Positions 47,590-58,199 of a DNA stretch of 64,000 bases are shown one piece after another. Under the pieces are notes generated by a model, which was not told the DNA's origin, searched no databases, and saw nothing but the letters and a program-made list of their open reading frames with translations. Numbering within the stretch: the first letter of the stretch is position 1; every line of letters starts with the position of its first letter. Origin of the DNA: Amborella trichopoda (Eukaryota; Streptophyta; Magnoliopsida; Amborellales; Amborellaceae); contig NW_006498220.1 in assembly GCF_000471905.2 (NCBI RefSeq), forward strand, positions 1,569,690 to 1,633,689. Direction: 5' to 3'. A program made the position numbers and the translations under genes.

Positions 47590-47910
47590 TGGCAGCCGTG
47601 CGTGAACTCTGTTGTGCATGTTCAAAATGCCGTGCGTGTATTTTTAACCACTGCGTGAAAACGCTACTATGCACATTCAAGTTGTCGTGCGTGTATTTTC
47701 AGCTACCACGTGTGAATTCCGCTATGCTCGTTCAAGCCACCGTTCGTGTACCTCCAGTTGCCGCTCATGAACTCTGCTATGCATGCTCAAGCCGCGTGCG
47801 TGTATTTTTTGCCACCGTGCGTGACCTCTGTTGTGTACGTTCGAGCCATCGAGTGTGTACTTCGTCAAGCCAATCACCGTGTGTGTCACTACTGCACACA
47901 TCACACTTCA
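47590..47910. repeat. Tandem repeat in the PMD leader of element X
   Basis: About five units of roughly 57 bases with CCGTGCGTGTATTTT, a CACGCGTGAACTC step and CTATGCACGTTCAAG. It lies between the antisense TATA box and the first PMD block. ORFs here on either strand are translations of the repeat. Confidence 0.8.
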
Positions 47911-48450
47911 AGGCTTATCGCACATGCGAAAAATCCCACATGTGTGCTTCCTGACAGTGTCGCCTTCTCGACTTTCGTGCATGGCACCTCATAGCACGCT
48001 TGCCCCTTTACAAGTGTGGACGAATAACCGTTTCGAGGTCACGACTCCTCATCTTCCCTAACAACGCCTGGCCAAAAAACCGCTCGAATTCATCTCAAAA
48101 GCCCCCTAGAAACCTCTGTGACTGCCGCAAAACTACCAAGAATCCTCGAGCTTTCATGTACAAACTACCGGAGTCTCGCCAGAAAGCTGCAACCAACTAG
48201 ATAGTCCCCTGATAACGAGAACTGTTCTCGCCAAAGTTCGCTGGATGGCCGCAAGATCCCCTACTCCCTGCCGAAATCCCCTTGACCAGCCAATAGCTTC
48301 TCTCTAAAAAAAAAAAAACACCCATTGGAAGTTCTCCCTTCATCTCTCCTATAACTTTCTTCACACCCTTTACCAGAACATTGACCTTCTGCCGGATTCT
48401 CCGAGCCTCTAACGAAAAAGGCTAGGTTAAAAAGTGAAAAGGGATTTTAC

Positions 48451-48460
48451 CCCTTTTATA
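48451..48460 (-). promoter_or_regulatory. TATA box of the antisense PMD cassette in X
   Basis: The minus strand reads TATAAAAGGG, then a leader of about 880 bases before the first PMD block at 47568. The same box with the same downstream GGGGAAAACCCC-like sequence is at 15175 in E. Confidence 0.6.
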
Positions 48461-48568
48461 ACCGGATGTTCCCTATCCTGCCCCTCCTAAAAGGAAAATG
48501 ACATCCAAGTTCAAAATAACATGAGTGACATTATGGAAGAAGATCGAGGGCATTTTTGGAAAGTGAAA

Positions 48569-50345
48569 TGTGACAACCCAAACTTTTCCCGACCAGTTAG
48601 AATGCACAATGGGATAGGCTGTGAAGAGAACAAGTTCCAACGCTGACTGAGTAGTGACCAACACCAGTTGTGAAGAGAAGAAGTGTCAGCGCTGGCTGAG
48701 TTGTGACCAATGCGGGCTGTGAAGAGAAGAAGTGTCAATGCCAGTTGAGTTGTGACCAGCGCCGGCTGTGTAGGAGAAGGAGACCAGCACCAACTATGTT
48801 GTGAGACCAGCGCCGGCTGTGTGGTGAGACCAGCGTCAGCTGTGTAGGAGAAGGAGACCAACACCGGCTGTGTTGTGAGACCAGCGCCTGCCGTGTTGTG
48901 AGACCAGCACCGGCTGTGTAGGAGAAGGGGACCAGCGCCGGCTACGTTACTGATATGCATGGATTTTGAGTGCCACTTGTTGGATGCATGCTGATGTGAG
49001 TGCCACTTGTCCATATTTTAAATCTTTTGATGACACTTGGACCACCACTCCAAACATAAGAGTACTTAGGCCTCTCCTCTCACCCATGTCACTCACTATT
49101 CCCTCACTCTTCCCTAATTTTCTCCTTTTTCACTAGAACTTGGGGCTTTTGTTCTGTGATAATGATGGATGATTAAGAATGAATGTATGATTCTTAGATT
49201 GTTGAAGAAATGCATGTTATGTGCGAGAATGGTTGTTATCATGTTTCTCACCATGAATGAGGGTTATGGAATGTATTATTGAGACATGTTATATGCCACT
49301 ATGAAGTTTCAGAATTATGTGTGTGCTTGAATGAGGCTTTGGAACTATTAGCAGTCCGATTAACCTCAAACTACCCCTGTCGAAAAGATATATGAGTCTA
49401 GTAAATGTTCATGTTTTCCCACTGTTGAAATTCTTTATGGAAATGAAGTTATATTTCAAAATGAGAGAGTATATCACTGTTGGCTGTTTTCCTGGATTTT
49501 CCACTAATGCTATTGTGGTCACTGATTTTAACTAACCAAACGAAGTCAATTTTTGGCTAAACCACAGCCATTTGAAATATTTTTAATGGGCTAAAACTTG
49601 CATGTATAAATTATTTTGAAATTCATTTTAGATTGAAAGTTATACTTCAGTTTATGAAGGTATATCACTGTGGACAGTTTTAGCAAAGTATAGATTTAAT
49701 GCCTCTGATGTCACTGAGTTTGACTGACCAAAATGTATCCATTTTAGTCCAAACCAGTGTCATTGGAACTTTTTATCAGCTATCTTTAATTCACATTTTG
49801 AGAACTTTTTGAAACTCCTTCTTGATTTTGAAATATAGACAGAATTTCAAAGACATGTCACTGTCTTCACTGCACAATAGATTTCAGATAAAGTGAGTCT
49901 GCTCTTTGGTTCTTTTGAGGGGTCAAATAAGGTGCAATTGCTTTCAAACTACCCTTATTTAAAAGATAGATGTGTCTAACATGAAATTGATTTTGGAACT
50001 ATCTTTAAATTCCAAATGAACTAACAGCTATAGCCATGTTTTGATTGAATGTCACTGCCTGAGATTTCAGAAAGTGTGGCAACAATACTGAGATTCTACT
50101 ACTCTCATAATGTACGACATTGACACTGTTATTCTATGATATTGATACTATCATTCTGTGATATTGACACTATCATTTTGCGATACCGATGATACTATGA
50201 ATATGACACTGGGATCCGGTTATATTACTATTGATATAAGTGTCATGAACACTACGTTATGGGTCCTCCATTGGTAGTGAATATTCTGACTCTGTTATAT
50301 GGAAACTGATATTTTTTTACTGCTAGATACTACGCAATGGACTGA
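48569..50345 (+). mobile_element. F2-type LTR, truncated at its 3' side
   Basis: Starts TGTGACAACCC and follows LTR F2 through its middle (compare 48990-50100 with 39990-41170). It stops near 50340, lacking the terminal kilobase ending in GTGACA. It sits 110 bases upstream of the antisense TATA box of X. A GACCAGCGCCGGCTGTGT repeat of about 45 bases lies at 48660-48960. The left flank TGAAA has no partner on the right, as expected for a truncated copy. Confidence 0.75.
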
Positions 50346-51840
50346 GCTGAGTTGGGCCAGCCCGAGTCCAAGCCCGGGATGCACCTCTCCAGTTGTCATG
50401 TGTGACGACCTCTATGATCAACCGCTATGAGTGTTTCGTCTACCCCATGCAACCGTCGTGCGTAGCACAACAAAGCCACCACGAGTGTTCGCAGCACCCT
50501 GTAGCCATCGTGTGTGCTCATGCCATCAGAGGCTGTCATATGTGTTCACCCACAGCCATCGACAGTGAACTTATACATGACTGATTGCTCCACAAGCTTT
50601 ACATAAGTGCCCAAGCCACTGCACATGCTCACGTAACTCGTCGTGAGTGTGTTCTCATCCTGCCACCATCCTTGTTACCTCTGCACCCTCGCCCTTTACA
50701 TGTGCCTTCACGCATGCCTTCCCTAGCCGACCCGTTCGTGTGTGTATTAGAAAGGTTCAACCCTCAGCGTCATGGCCATCTCCATTAGCACCATCTTCAT
50801 CCCCTTGTCTCTTATCCCCATGGAGTCATACTCAATTCCTGATCCCCAGTGAGTCCATTTTCACCTACCATCCCTCACTAAGGTACCATCACCATCTGAA
50901 TTCACTGTTATTTCACCCCCAATGAGTCAGATCACCATCCACAGGCCGACTCTCGATGAAGCCTCATCCATTTCACTTCTTCCAATGAGTCTACCCTCAT
51001 TGGTGACCCACATACATGATGAGTTGCACCACGGTCCAGCTATATGACCCTAAACTATAGTGCACGTCCTAGCAGCATGACGATAAACTGCTTCGCACAA
51101 CGGTCTAGCTGTACGACCCTAAACTACAGTGCATATCTTGGCCGCATGACGATAAACTGCTTCGCACAATGGTCCATTTGTACAAACCTAAACTATATCG
51201 CACGTCCTGGCCGCATGATGTTAAACCACTTCGTACAACGGTCCAGTTGTATGACCCTAAACTATAGTGCACGTCCTAGCAGCACGATGTTAAACTTCTT
51301 CGCACAACGGTCCAACTGCGTGACCATAAACTATAGTGCACATTCTAGCCGCATGACACTAAACTACTTTGCTCAGGTCCCGGTGGCATGACTTTAACAA
51401 ACCTCTAAACACGTGTGTTCCTCCAATGCACATACGCCCTTTCCATGCCATTCCACGCATGCCTCCCCTAGCCGGTTCGTTCGCGTACCCATATCATCTC
51501 CATCTCCTCCCCAACGAGTCCACACATTCCCTAGTGAGTCGAACCCACGCTCACGAAACCACGGTGAGCCATTCCATCATCCATACTCACCGTCAGCTAG
51601 TGGTCAGCATTATCCACCTTTCATACAAACACAATCCATCATTCACCAACGGTCTTGTGTCATCTCCCTCAAGTGAGGAAAAACACCACCATACTCACCA
51701 AATGTCCTCCATAGACCGATATCCATTTCCACCATTGTCCAAATGTATGACCTTAAGCTATAGTATACGTCCTATTCGCATGACGTTAAACTGCTTTGCC
51801 CAGGTCCCGGAGGCATGACCTTAAACACTTGCCCACAAAA
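50346..51840. repeat. Tandem array upstream of the X cassette
   Basis: Inverse-orientation counterpart of E's array. From 51030 to 51400 and 51730 to 51820, units of about 72 bases read AACGGTCCAGCTGTACGACC, then TAAACTATAGTGCACGTCC and GCATGACG. GGTC faces GACC, and CGTC faces GACG, within units. At 50390-50640 and 51410-51690 the sequence is diverged. No coding support. Confidence 0.75.
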
Positions 51841-51990
51841 ACAAAAAAATGGGCATGGTCATGAAACCATGAGTAAGAGTGTTCTATAAATAAAAATCGG
51901 GCACGGTGAAAACCAGGAAGGGCACCGTGACTAAAAATGGAAAGAAAGGCAGACATGACCATTAGGTCATGGGAAAAAGAGCCTAAATAA
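51841..51990 (+). repeat. Stem-loop module at the 3' side of the X cassette
   Basis: Stems CACGGTG (51902-51908) with CACCGTG (51923-51929), loop AAAACCAGGAAGGG; and CATGACC (51954-51960) with GGTCATG (51965-51971), loop ATTA. Also ATGGTC/ACCATG near 51855-51870. Linkers read GACTAAAA or GAGTAAGA. Same module and orientation as 43560-43830. Confidence 0.75.
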
Positions 51991-52697
51991 AAAAGGAGGT
52001 TGGTGAAACTGTCTCTACGTCACCACTTCCCTCAGTCCAAGCGAAAACATGAAAGGGCGCTTAGATCAATAAGCAGGTTGATGTAGCGTCCGGCACCACA
52101 AGCTGCCTCAGCCAGCATTACAAGAAAAATCCTAGGTAGTAGAATACCCTGTTATCGAGACCCAAAAACAAAATCATTTGGCCATGCGTCCAATGGGGTG
52201 CAGAAAATCATACCTCTAGATCCCACATAGGCAAGCAATTATCAAATCAGGTCAATACCTACCCACAACAACTAGGGTGAAGCCAACCAGGGCTGCCTCG
52301 CTAAAATCTCTCCCTGGTCAAACCAGACATTCAAGGTTTGCCAAAACAAACCCTCAACTGGGCTCGGCAAGATGGCGCCCACAGAGGTACCCTGCTTGTC
52401 AAAGCAAACCAGCTGTAGCAGCAAACAATCCCACCAACAAGTCCGATGAGGGTGAAGACTTTAAAAGCATCTTGTACGGCCAACATGGGTGAGGACTTTA
52501 AAAACATTCCTAAGAAAGTCTCCAAGTCTAGGGTAAGCCAACAAAACCTCCAGCCGTCTGAGTGTCTTAGTCACCCCTACGAGAAGCTGCTTTGCACGAG
52601 GATCCCTTTGACGTTCACATGATCCGGTGGCAAGGAAGAAAACTAAAGTCGAATTCTCAATGTTGTACTTCTTACTTCTCTCGAAGCACAACATTCA
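51991..52697 (+). other. X 3' non-coding region
   Basis: No supported gene. Two similar phrases, GATGAGGGTGAAGACTTTAAAA and a GGGTGAGGACTTTAAAAACAT, lie at 52446 and 52489, resembling the repeated GTGACGACnTnAAA phrases of the gag linker (37240, 37322). E lost this part. Confidence 0.45.
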
Positions 52698-52708
52698 GTG
52701 GGGCAAGC
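52698..52708 (+). promoter_or_regulatory. Polypurine tract of element X
   Basis: GTGGGGCAAGC directly before TGTTTGAGG. It matches the GTAGGGGCAAC form before LTR H at 7412, supporting L4 as a 3' LTR. Confidence 0.55.
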
Positions 52709-54069
52709 TGTTTGAGGTCATTTTCCATATCCCCGGTGGGAATAAGGAGAGAGCAGTTTGCAGCCTAGGTCTGTAGGTACCAAAATGCTTGTGGACTACA
52801 TAGGCCGTAGATCAATAAGCCCTAATCCGAAAGTGAAATTTTTTATAGTCCTAGAAAGGCTCAAGAAGGTTTGAGATTGTGCATAAGAGTCTCCTAAGAA
52901 CACCTGCCAAGTTTCGTCGCAATCCGATGAGTTTTAGGTAGTGCAGACGTCGAAACAGTTTCGGGAAATTATGTGTCAATCATGCTGAAAATGGACTCTG
53001 AACTACAACACCATTATCTGAGCATCAAATGGTCCCTAATCCATCGCCATTGGATTCATAACATTCGAAAACCCTTGGGTACCAATTTTTGGCACATTCT
53101 GACGCTGTTAGAGCAAGTTATGACCACATTACCAAAAATGGGTAGGTTGTACACTACTACGATGCACCCTCGGTGAACCAGTTTCCATTAATGGAAACTG
53201 TGTATCACAATTTCGGTGGCAAAATTTTGATGGCCATATCTCCTTCATCCAGGGTCCGATCGAGTGCAAATTTTGGGAGCATGTTCTTCTTGTCGACCCG
53301 ATCAATTTGATACGTAGCACACAAGATACACAGCCTATGCCAAGAGTAATCGAAGAGATAAGTTTACTGGAAAATATCCAAAAGTTATAAGAAATTTTCA
53401 ACAACATCTCTCCTTGATCAAACTGTCATATCACGATACTCACACATCGGACCGACCTCAAACCAAACCCATTAATAGCACAAGGTCAAAGGCTTCATCT
53501 CATCCAAAACTTACACGTGATGGATGGTCAAATTTAATGCATAATGATTCCAAAGTTGTTGTAATTCAAGCCACTAGAATTCAAACTCGGCCAAACTTTC
53601 CCAATGTGGAAAATGGTCATCCATGCACCAAATCGAGCCGTTCTTTTTACAAAATGATCGTGGTAACATGATCGACACACTAAAACAAAGAAATCAATGA
53701 AAAACACTGAGAAATAGGCTGAATATTAAATCTAAGATTGCACATTTTTTCATGTTTTTGCAACATCATGATCATGGCTCGAGTGTTCGATCTGTGGTTC
53801 GAAAAGGGTATCAAAACAATCACCTTCTCGAGATGATCGAGAAAAGAATAATCTTTTGACCGAAAGAGCAAAACAACCTCGAACGAAGCTTGAAAGATCA
53901 AGAAGATTGCATGGCCATTATAGGGATCTGTTTGGAATTTCATGGATTGTTGGTGCAAGGGCAAGATTGTCAATTTGTCCTTATTTTCTAAATTTTCTAT
54001 GAATTGTTTAATTGCTAATTTCCATCAATTAGGTTAATTTTTAGTCATCCACCCGTGTTTGGGCCCCAT

Positions 54070-54125
54070 TTTTATATAAAGAACATACCATCTACATGTA
54101 AAGGACCCCACTTTTGCTTAATAAA
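54070..54125 (+). promoter_or_regulatory. Core promoter and polyadenylation signal of LTR L4
   Basis: TTTATATAAAG at 54070, then AATAAA at 54120-54125. The R region therefore begins around 54100, and the CT tract is in R/U5. Confidence 0.65.
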
Positions 54126-54198
54126 ATTTCCACTTCTTATTTGTTGTAGGGTCACGAGAGGCTAGAGAGAATATTTTTTGTTGGTACCGTAAGCTTAA

Positions 54199-54930
54199 GG
54201 TGACTCTATTGCCTCTCACTTCTTTGTCTCTCTTCTTCCTCTCTTTTCTCTCTCTCTTCTCTCTTCTCTCTTCTCTTTCTCTCACTTCTTTCTCTCACTT
54301 CTTCCTCTCACTTCTTTTCTCTTTTCTACCTCTCACTTCTTTCTCCCTTCTCTCTCTCTTCTTTATCTCTCTTCTCTCTTCTCTTTTCTCACGTCTTTCT
54401 CTCTCTTATCTCTCTTCTCTTTCTCTCTCTTCTCTTTTCTCACGTCTTTCTCTCTCTTATCTCTCTTCTCTTTCTCTCTCTTCTCTCTTGCTCTTTTCTC
54501 TTTCTCTCTCTTATTTCTCTCTCTTCTTTCTCTCTCTTCTTTTCTCTCTTCTTTCTCTCTCTTCTCTCTCTCTTTCTTTCTCTTCTTTTTCTTTTCTTTT
54601 CTCTCTTCTTCTCTCTCTTCTTTCTCTCTCTTATCTCTCTCTTCTTTCTCTCTTCTCTCTCTTCTCTTTCTCTCTCTTATTTTTCCTTTTCTCTTTTTCT
54701 CTTCCCTCTTTCTCTCTCTTCTCTTTCTCTCTCTTCCCTTTATCTTTCTTCTTTCCTTTTCCTCCTCTGTTCTTCCCTTCCTCTTTTATTTCCTTCCTTC
54801 CTCTCTTCTTTCCTTTCTCTCCCTTTTTTCCTTTCCCTTTTTCTCTTCTTTCCTCTTTCTCTTCTCTTCTTTCCATCCTCTCTCTTCCTCTTTCCTTTCT
54901 CTCTTTTCTTTATTGTCTTAGTCTCTCTGT
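54199..54930. repeat. Polypyrimidine tract of LTR L4
   Basis: About 730 bases of C and T with hardly any purine, built of TCTCTCTTCT-type units. The 248-codon Ser/Leu/Phe ORF across it is a composition artefact. Long homopyrimidine tracts of this sort can form triplex DNA (general knowledge). Confidence 0.9.
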
Positions 54931-55119
54931 CTCTTCACAAGGGTAACGATGTGGATCTACCCTTTTTGGCAGGCCTCGTTGTGATTTTCTTAATCTCTCT
55001 ATCTCTCTCCTCTCATATGGGTAATGATGTGGGCCTAACCTTTTTGGCAAGCCTCGTTGCCATCCTTATGTTCTCTCTTCTCCTATCTTTCTCTTTCTTT
55101 TCTTCTCTCTCCTTTCATT

Positions 55120-55690
55120 GACGGTAGTCAAGTTGTCATTTGTGTTCTCTCTCTTCTCTCTTCATAGATGACAAGTTACCATTTGTGTTCTTTCTCTCTC
55201 TTTCCTCTTCACAAATGGTAGCAAGCGACCGTCTGTGTTCTCTGTCTTTTCTCTCTTCACAGACAGCAATAAGTCATCGTTTGTATTCTTTTTCTCTCTT
55301 TCCTCTTTACAAACGGCAGCAAGCCACTGTTTGTGTTCTTTCTCTCTCTTATCTTCAAAGATGATAGAAAACCACCATATGTGTACTTTCTCTCTCTTTC
55401 CTCTTCACTACAGTAAGCTAACGTCTGTGTTCTTTCTCTCTCTCCCCTCTGCATAGACGGCAATAAGCCGACTTCTGTGTTCTCTCTCTCCCATCTTCAC
55501 AAATGACAGCAACCCGTTGTTTGTATTCTCTCCCGTCCTTCTTCACAGATGGTAGTCAAGCCACCATCTGTGTTCTTTCACTCCCTTCTTTCTGTATCGA
55601 AGGCAGTAAGGCGTCGTTTGTGTTCCTTCTCTCTATTCCCTCTTCACAGACTGTAATAAGCTGTCGTATGTGTTCTTTCCTTCCTCTTTC
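55120..55690 (+). repeat. Hairpin array of LTR L4
   Basis: About 11 units of roughly 55-60 bases. Each has an ACAGATGGT-like arm, a 9-base loop, an ACCATCTGT-like arm, then TGTTCTTTCTCTCTC. The best stem is 55545-55553 with 55563-55571 (9 bp). In other units the arms change together: ACAAAC/GTTTGT at 55309/55329. Confidence 0.75.
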
Positions 55691-56249
55691 CCTCTCTTCA
55701 CCTTCTTCTCTTTTTTTCTCTTACTTCTAATGTATTTTATTTGTCTAACCCTTTTATTCTTTCCCCCCTATACTGTAAAATATATATCGATCGCATATTA
55801 TAAAGAAGATATTGTAAGGTTGTCAAATTGACATGGATTTTATCATAATATCTTTCCACTTTCCTTTGAGTACACATGCACATGTGCACTGACCCTATGA
55901 CAAGGTGGGGTCTTCAGACCCACTTATCTTGTATTCTAATGTGTGTGTACGATTGTAGGACAAGAAGAAAATAGGTCAAAGGAGCTGATCTCGAACTGGT
56001 CATAAGCCCGGGAGGCATTCCAACGTGATCTAAGAGGGCGCCCACACGAGTTAGCCCGAGTGCATCACGGACCCAGGTGAGGTAAGTTCAACCTCACACC
56101 TTAATTCCTCTCTCTCCAGTTGGTAATCCTACCTGTATCTTCCTCACACGGCTCCCGAGAGAGTGGTCTCAAGTCCTGGGTCTATCTCGAACCCAAAGTG
56201 AAGCCACCAGGTCATGCCTACCTGAAGACGAGATCAAGGCACCTATCCA

Positions 56250-57860
56250 ATGTGCTACAGTTTAAGGGCATACAACTGGATCGTGTATGAGTCGTCATGT
56301 ATGCGGGTAGCTCATTGAGGGATGGACTCACTGGGGGATGTGAAGTGGATGAGGCTCCATGGGGAATGAGCCTATGGATGGGGGTTTGACTTACTAGGGA
56401 TGAAAATGGCTGGGACCATTTATTAGTAGTGGGTCCAGGCGATGAAGGTGGCCCTATGAGGGATGATAGGATAGAGCCGACTCACTGGGGATTAGGGAGT
56501 GGATGTGACTTCTTGGTGATTAAAATGGGTCAACTCATGTGTTCGGGGGTGTATGAGTATGACTCCATTGGGGATGGAAAGGTGATGAGGGTCGAACTTT
56601 GCTGATGCGCACGCGAACGGACCGGTTAGGGAAGGCATGCGTGGAGGTGTATGCAAAATGTGTGGGTGCAAAGGAAGAAGGGTTGCGCTCGGCAAATTGC
56701 GTGGGTGGTGGAGGTGCCCTATCAGATGTAGAGGTATAAAGTCACACGATTGAGGCTGCGGTACACCTCTTTGGGATACAGCATCGTAGAGGCGATCGCA
56801 TGCCTTGCATGCTTTGCTTTGAAGCCTCTCAGTTGAAACTGTGGTACACCTCTTTGGGATATATCATTGTAGAGGTGGTTGCATGCCTTGCATGCTTTGG
56901 TTTGAAGCCTCACAGTCAAAACTGTAGTACACTTCTTTGTGATATGGCATTGTAGATGCGGTCGAATGCCTTGATGGTTGCATGCTCTGCTTCGAAACCT
57001 CACAGTCGGAACTGTGGTATACCTCTTTGGGGCATTTCTTTATAGAGGTGGTCACATGCTTTGGAATCTCACAAATAAAACTGTGGTACACCTCTTGGTC
57101 GATGAGGTGGTTGCATGCTCTGCTTCGAAGGCTCACAACCAGAACTGTGGTACACCTCTTTATGATATGGCTTTGTAGAGGCGAGTGCATGCTTTGAAGT
57201 GCACGCTTTGCTTTGAAGCCTCACAGTCACAACTGAGATACATCTTGATTAGGGAGGACACCTCAGAGGGGTGGTGTCCTTTCATTGGGGGCTTGTGAAG
57301 AGGGATGTGATAGGGGATGTGTAAGAGGGTGTCATGTGGTAACCCCATGGAGACACGTAAGAACATGAAGAAATTTATAGTCGTGCGACTGGACTGTACA
57401 TCACGTAGTTTAACGTCTTATTACAGGGACGTCAAATTTTTACTCGTGATGACCCATATGGCAGGATCAACACTCCCGTCATTCGAGAGTGAGTGCTCTG
57501 AAGGGTTTTCACCACACCCCTTTTATTTTGACACTCTTACTCATAGTGCCCTTGCGGGCTTTCACTATCCTCGTCTTTTTCTTTTCTTTTTCCTTTTTTC
57601 TTTTTGGCTTATTTTGCCCATGAGGGCTATTTAAGGTCTGATGGCTATTTAAGGTCTTGTCTCGAGACCGTAGGGTATGTTTAAGGTCTTGCCTCTGAGA
57701 CCGTAAGGGTAGTGTCTTTTATGGTCATACACTAAGATCGAATGGCATGTTTAAGGTCTTGCCTCTGAGACCGTATGTTGTACAGTTTAACGTCGTGCCA
57801 CTAGGATGTGTGCTATAGTTTAGGGTCATATAGCTTAGACCATGTGTGGCACTAGATCAC
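56250..57860. repeat. Array region of remnant element W
   Basis: Same array family as 12776-14560. From 56740 to 57240 there are about five units of 95-118 bases with ACTGTGGTACACCTCTTTGGG, TTGTAGAGGTGGTCGCATGC and GCTTCGAAGCCTCACAGTC. From 57610 to 57850 there are shorter GTTTAAGGTCTTGCCTCTGAG units. A stem-loop unit, ATAGTG/CACTAT (57543-57548 and 57563-57568), belongs to the cassette module. The orientation matches E, so W was a minus-strand element. Confidence 0.65.
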
Positions 57861-58185
57861 GCATGTAATCAGGCCCCAAGTTAAATTTTCCTTTGTCTAT
57901 GAAGTTTTAGATGATGTCCTTGGTAGCACAGCACTCCTCAGTCTTATGATCAAGCCTTATATGATATTGGCAGTAATTGGGTTTGTTTTCCCTTCCGACG
58001 TACCTCAGTCTTTCTGACACAGGTAACTCGATCATCCCCTATGATAGGAGGGTCTCAAGCAATTTGGGGACCCTGCGCTTGTCGAAGGAATAACTCTTGT
58101 GCCGACTTTGTCTTGAGGAGTGCATGGTATTTTCCATGGCAGCTGATGACTGATCATCATCCTTGACCGATGCGAACGAAATATA
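57861..58185 (-). pseudogene. gag: gag fragment of element W
   Basis: The minus strand reads HKSYSFDKRRVPKLLETLLS (near 58095-58040), then NYCQYHIRLDHKTEECCATKDII with NFIDKGKF (near 57960-57890). This matches the first knuckle region of X (YSFDREWVPTLLRMLIE, then the HPVQDC block). Array and gag abut with no antisense ORF between, so the cassette was deleted in W. Confidence 0.75.
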
Positions 58186-58199
58186 CTTCCATGGTGCTT

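Larger units (their letters stand above)
8583..56249 (+). mobile_element. Element X: non-autonomous Tat-like element with antisense PMD gene
   Basis: Discontinuous plus-strand element. Its parts are 8583-10293, 36083-39190, 42909-48568 and 50346-56249; everything between belongs to later insertions. In order it has gag, protease, a linker, an antisense PMD gene (43977-47568), its TATA box (48451-48460), arrays, a polypurine tract and the 3' LTR L4. No RT, RNase H or integrase is found between protease and the cassette. The sister element E has the same arrangement and the same lack. The 5' end lies left of Y, outside the window. Its right end is followed by W sequence at 56250. Confidence 0.7.
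52709..56249 (+). mobile_element. L-type LTR L4, 3' LTR of element X
   Basis: Begins TGTTTGAGG and ends GGCACCTATCCA; 3,541 bases. U3 (to about 54069) matches L2 and, reversed, L3 and L5. The end block (55920-56249) matches L2 35720-36082. Flanks CAAGC and ATGTG differ, so it is not a simple solo LTR. Together with the polypurine tract this fits the 3' LTR of X, whose other end is off-window. Confidence 0.75.

Noticed and set aside
47496..47954. 152-codon plus-strand Cys-rich ORF
   Set aside because: Translation of the roughly 57-base tandem repeat in the PMD leader, in the wrong strand for the cassette.
54200..54946. 248-codon plus-strand ORF of Ser, Leu and Phe
   Set aside because: It is the translation of a C/T-only tract; no stop can occur in such a strand without A. 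Not a gene.
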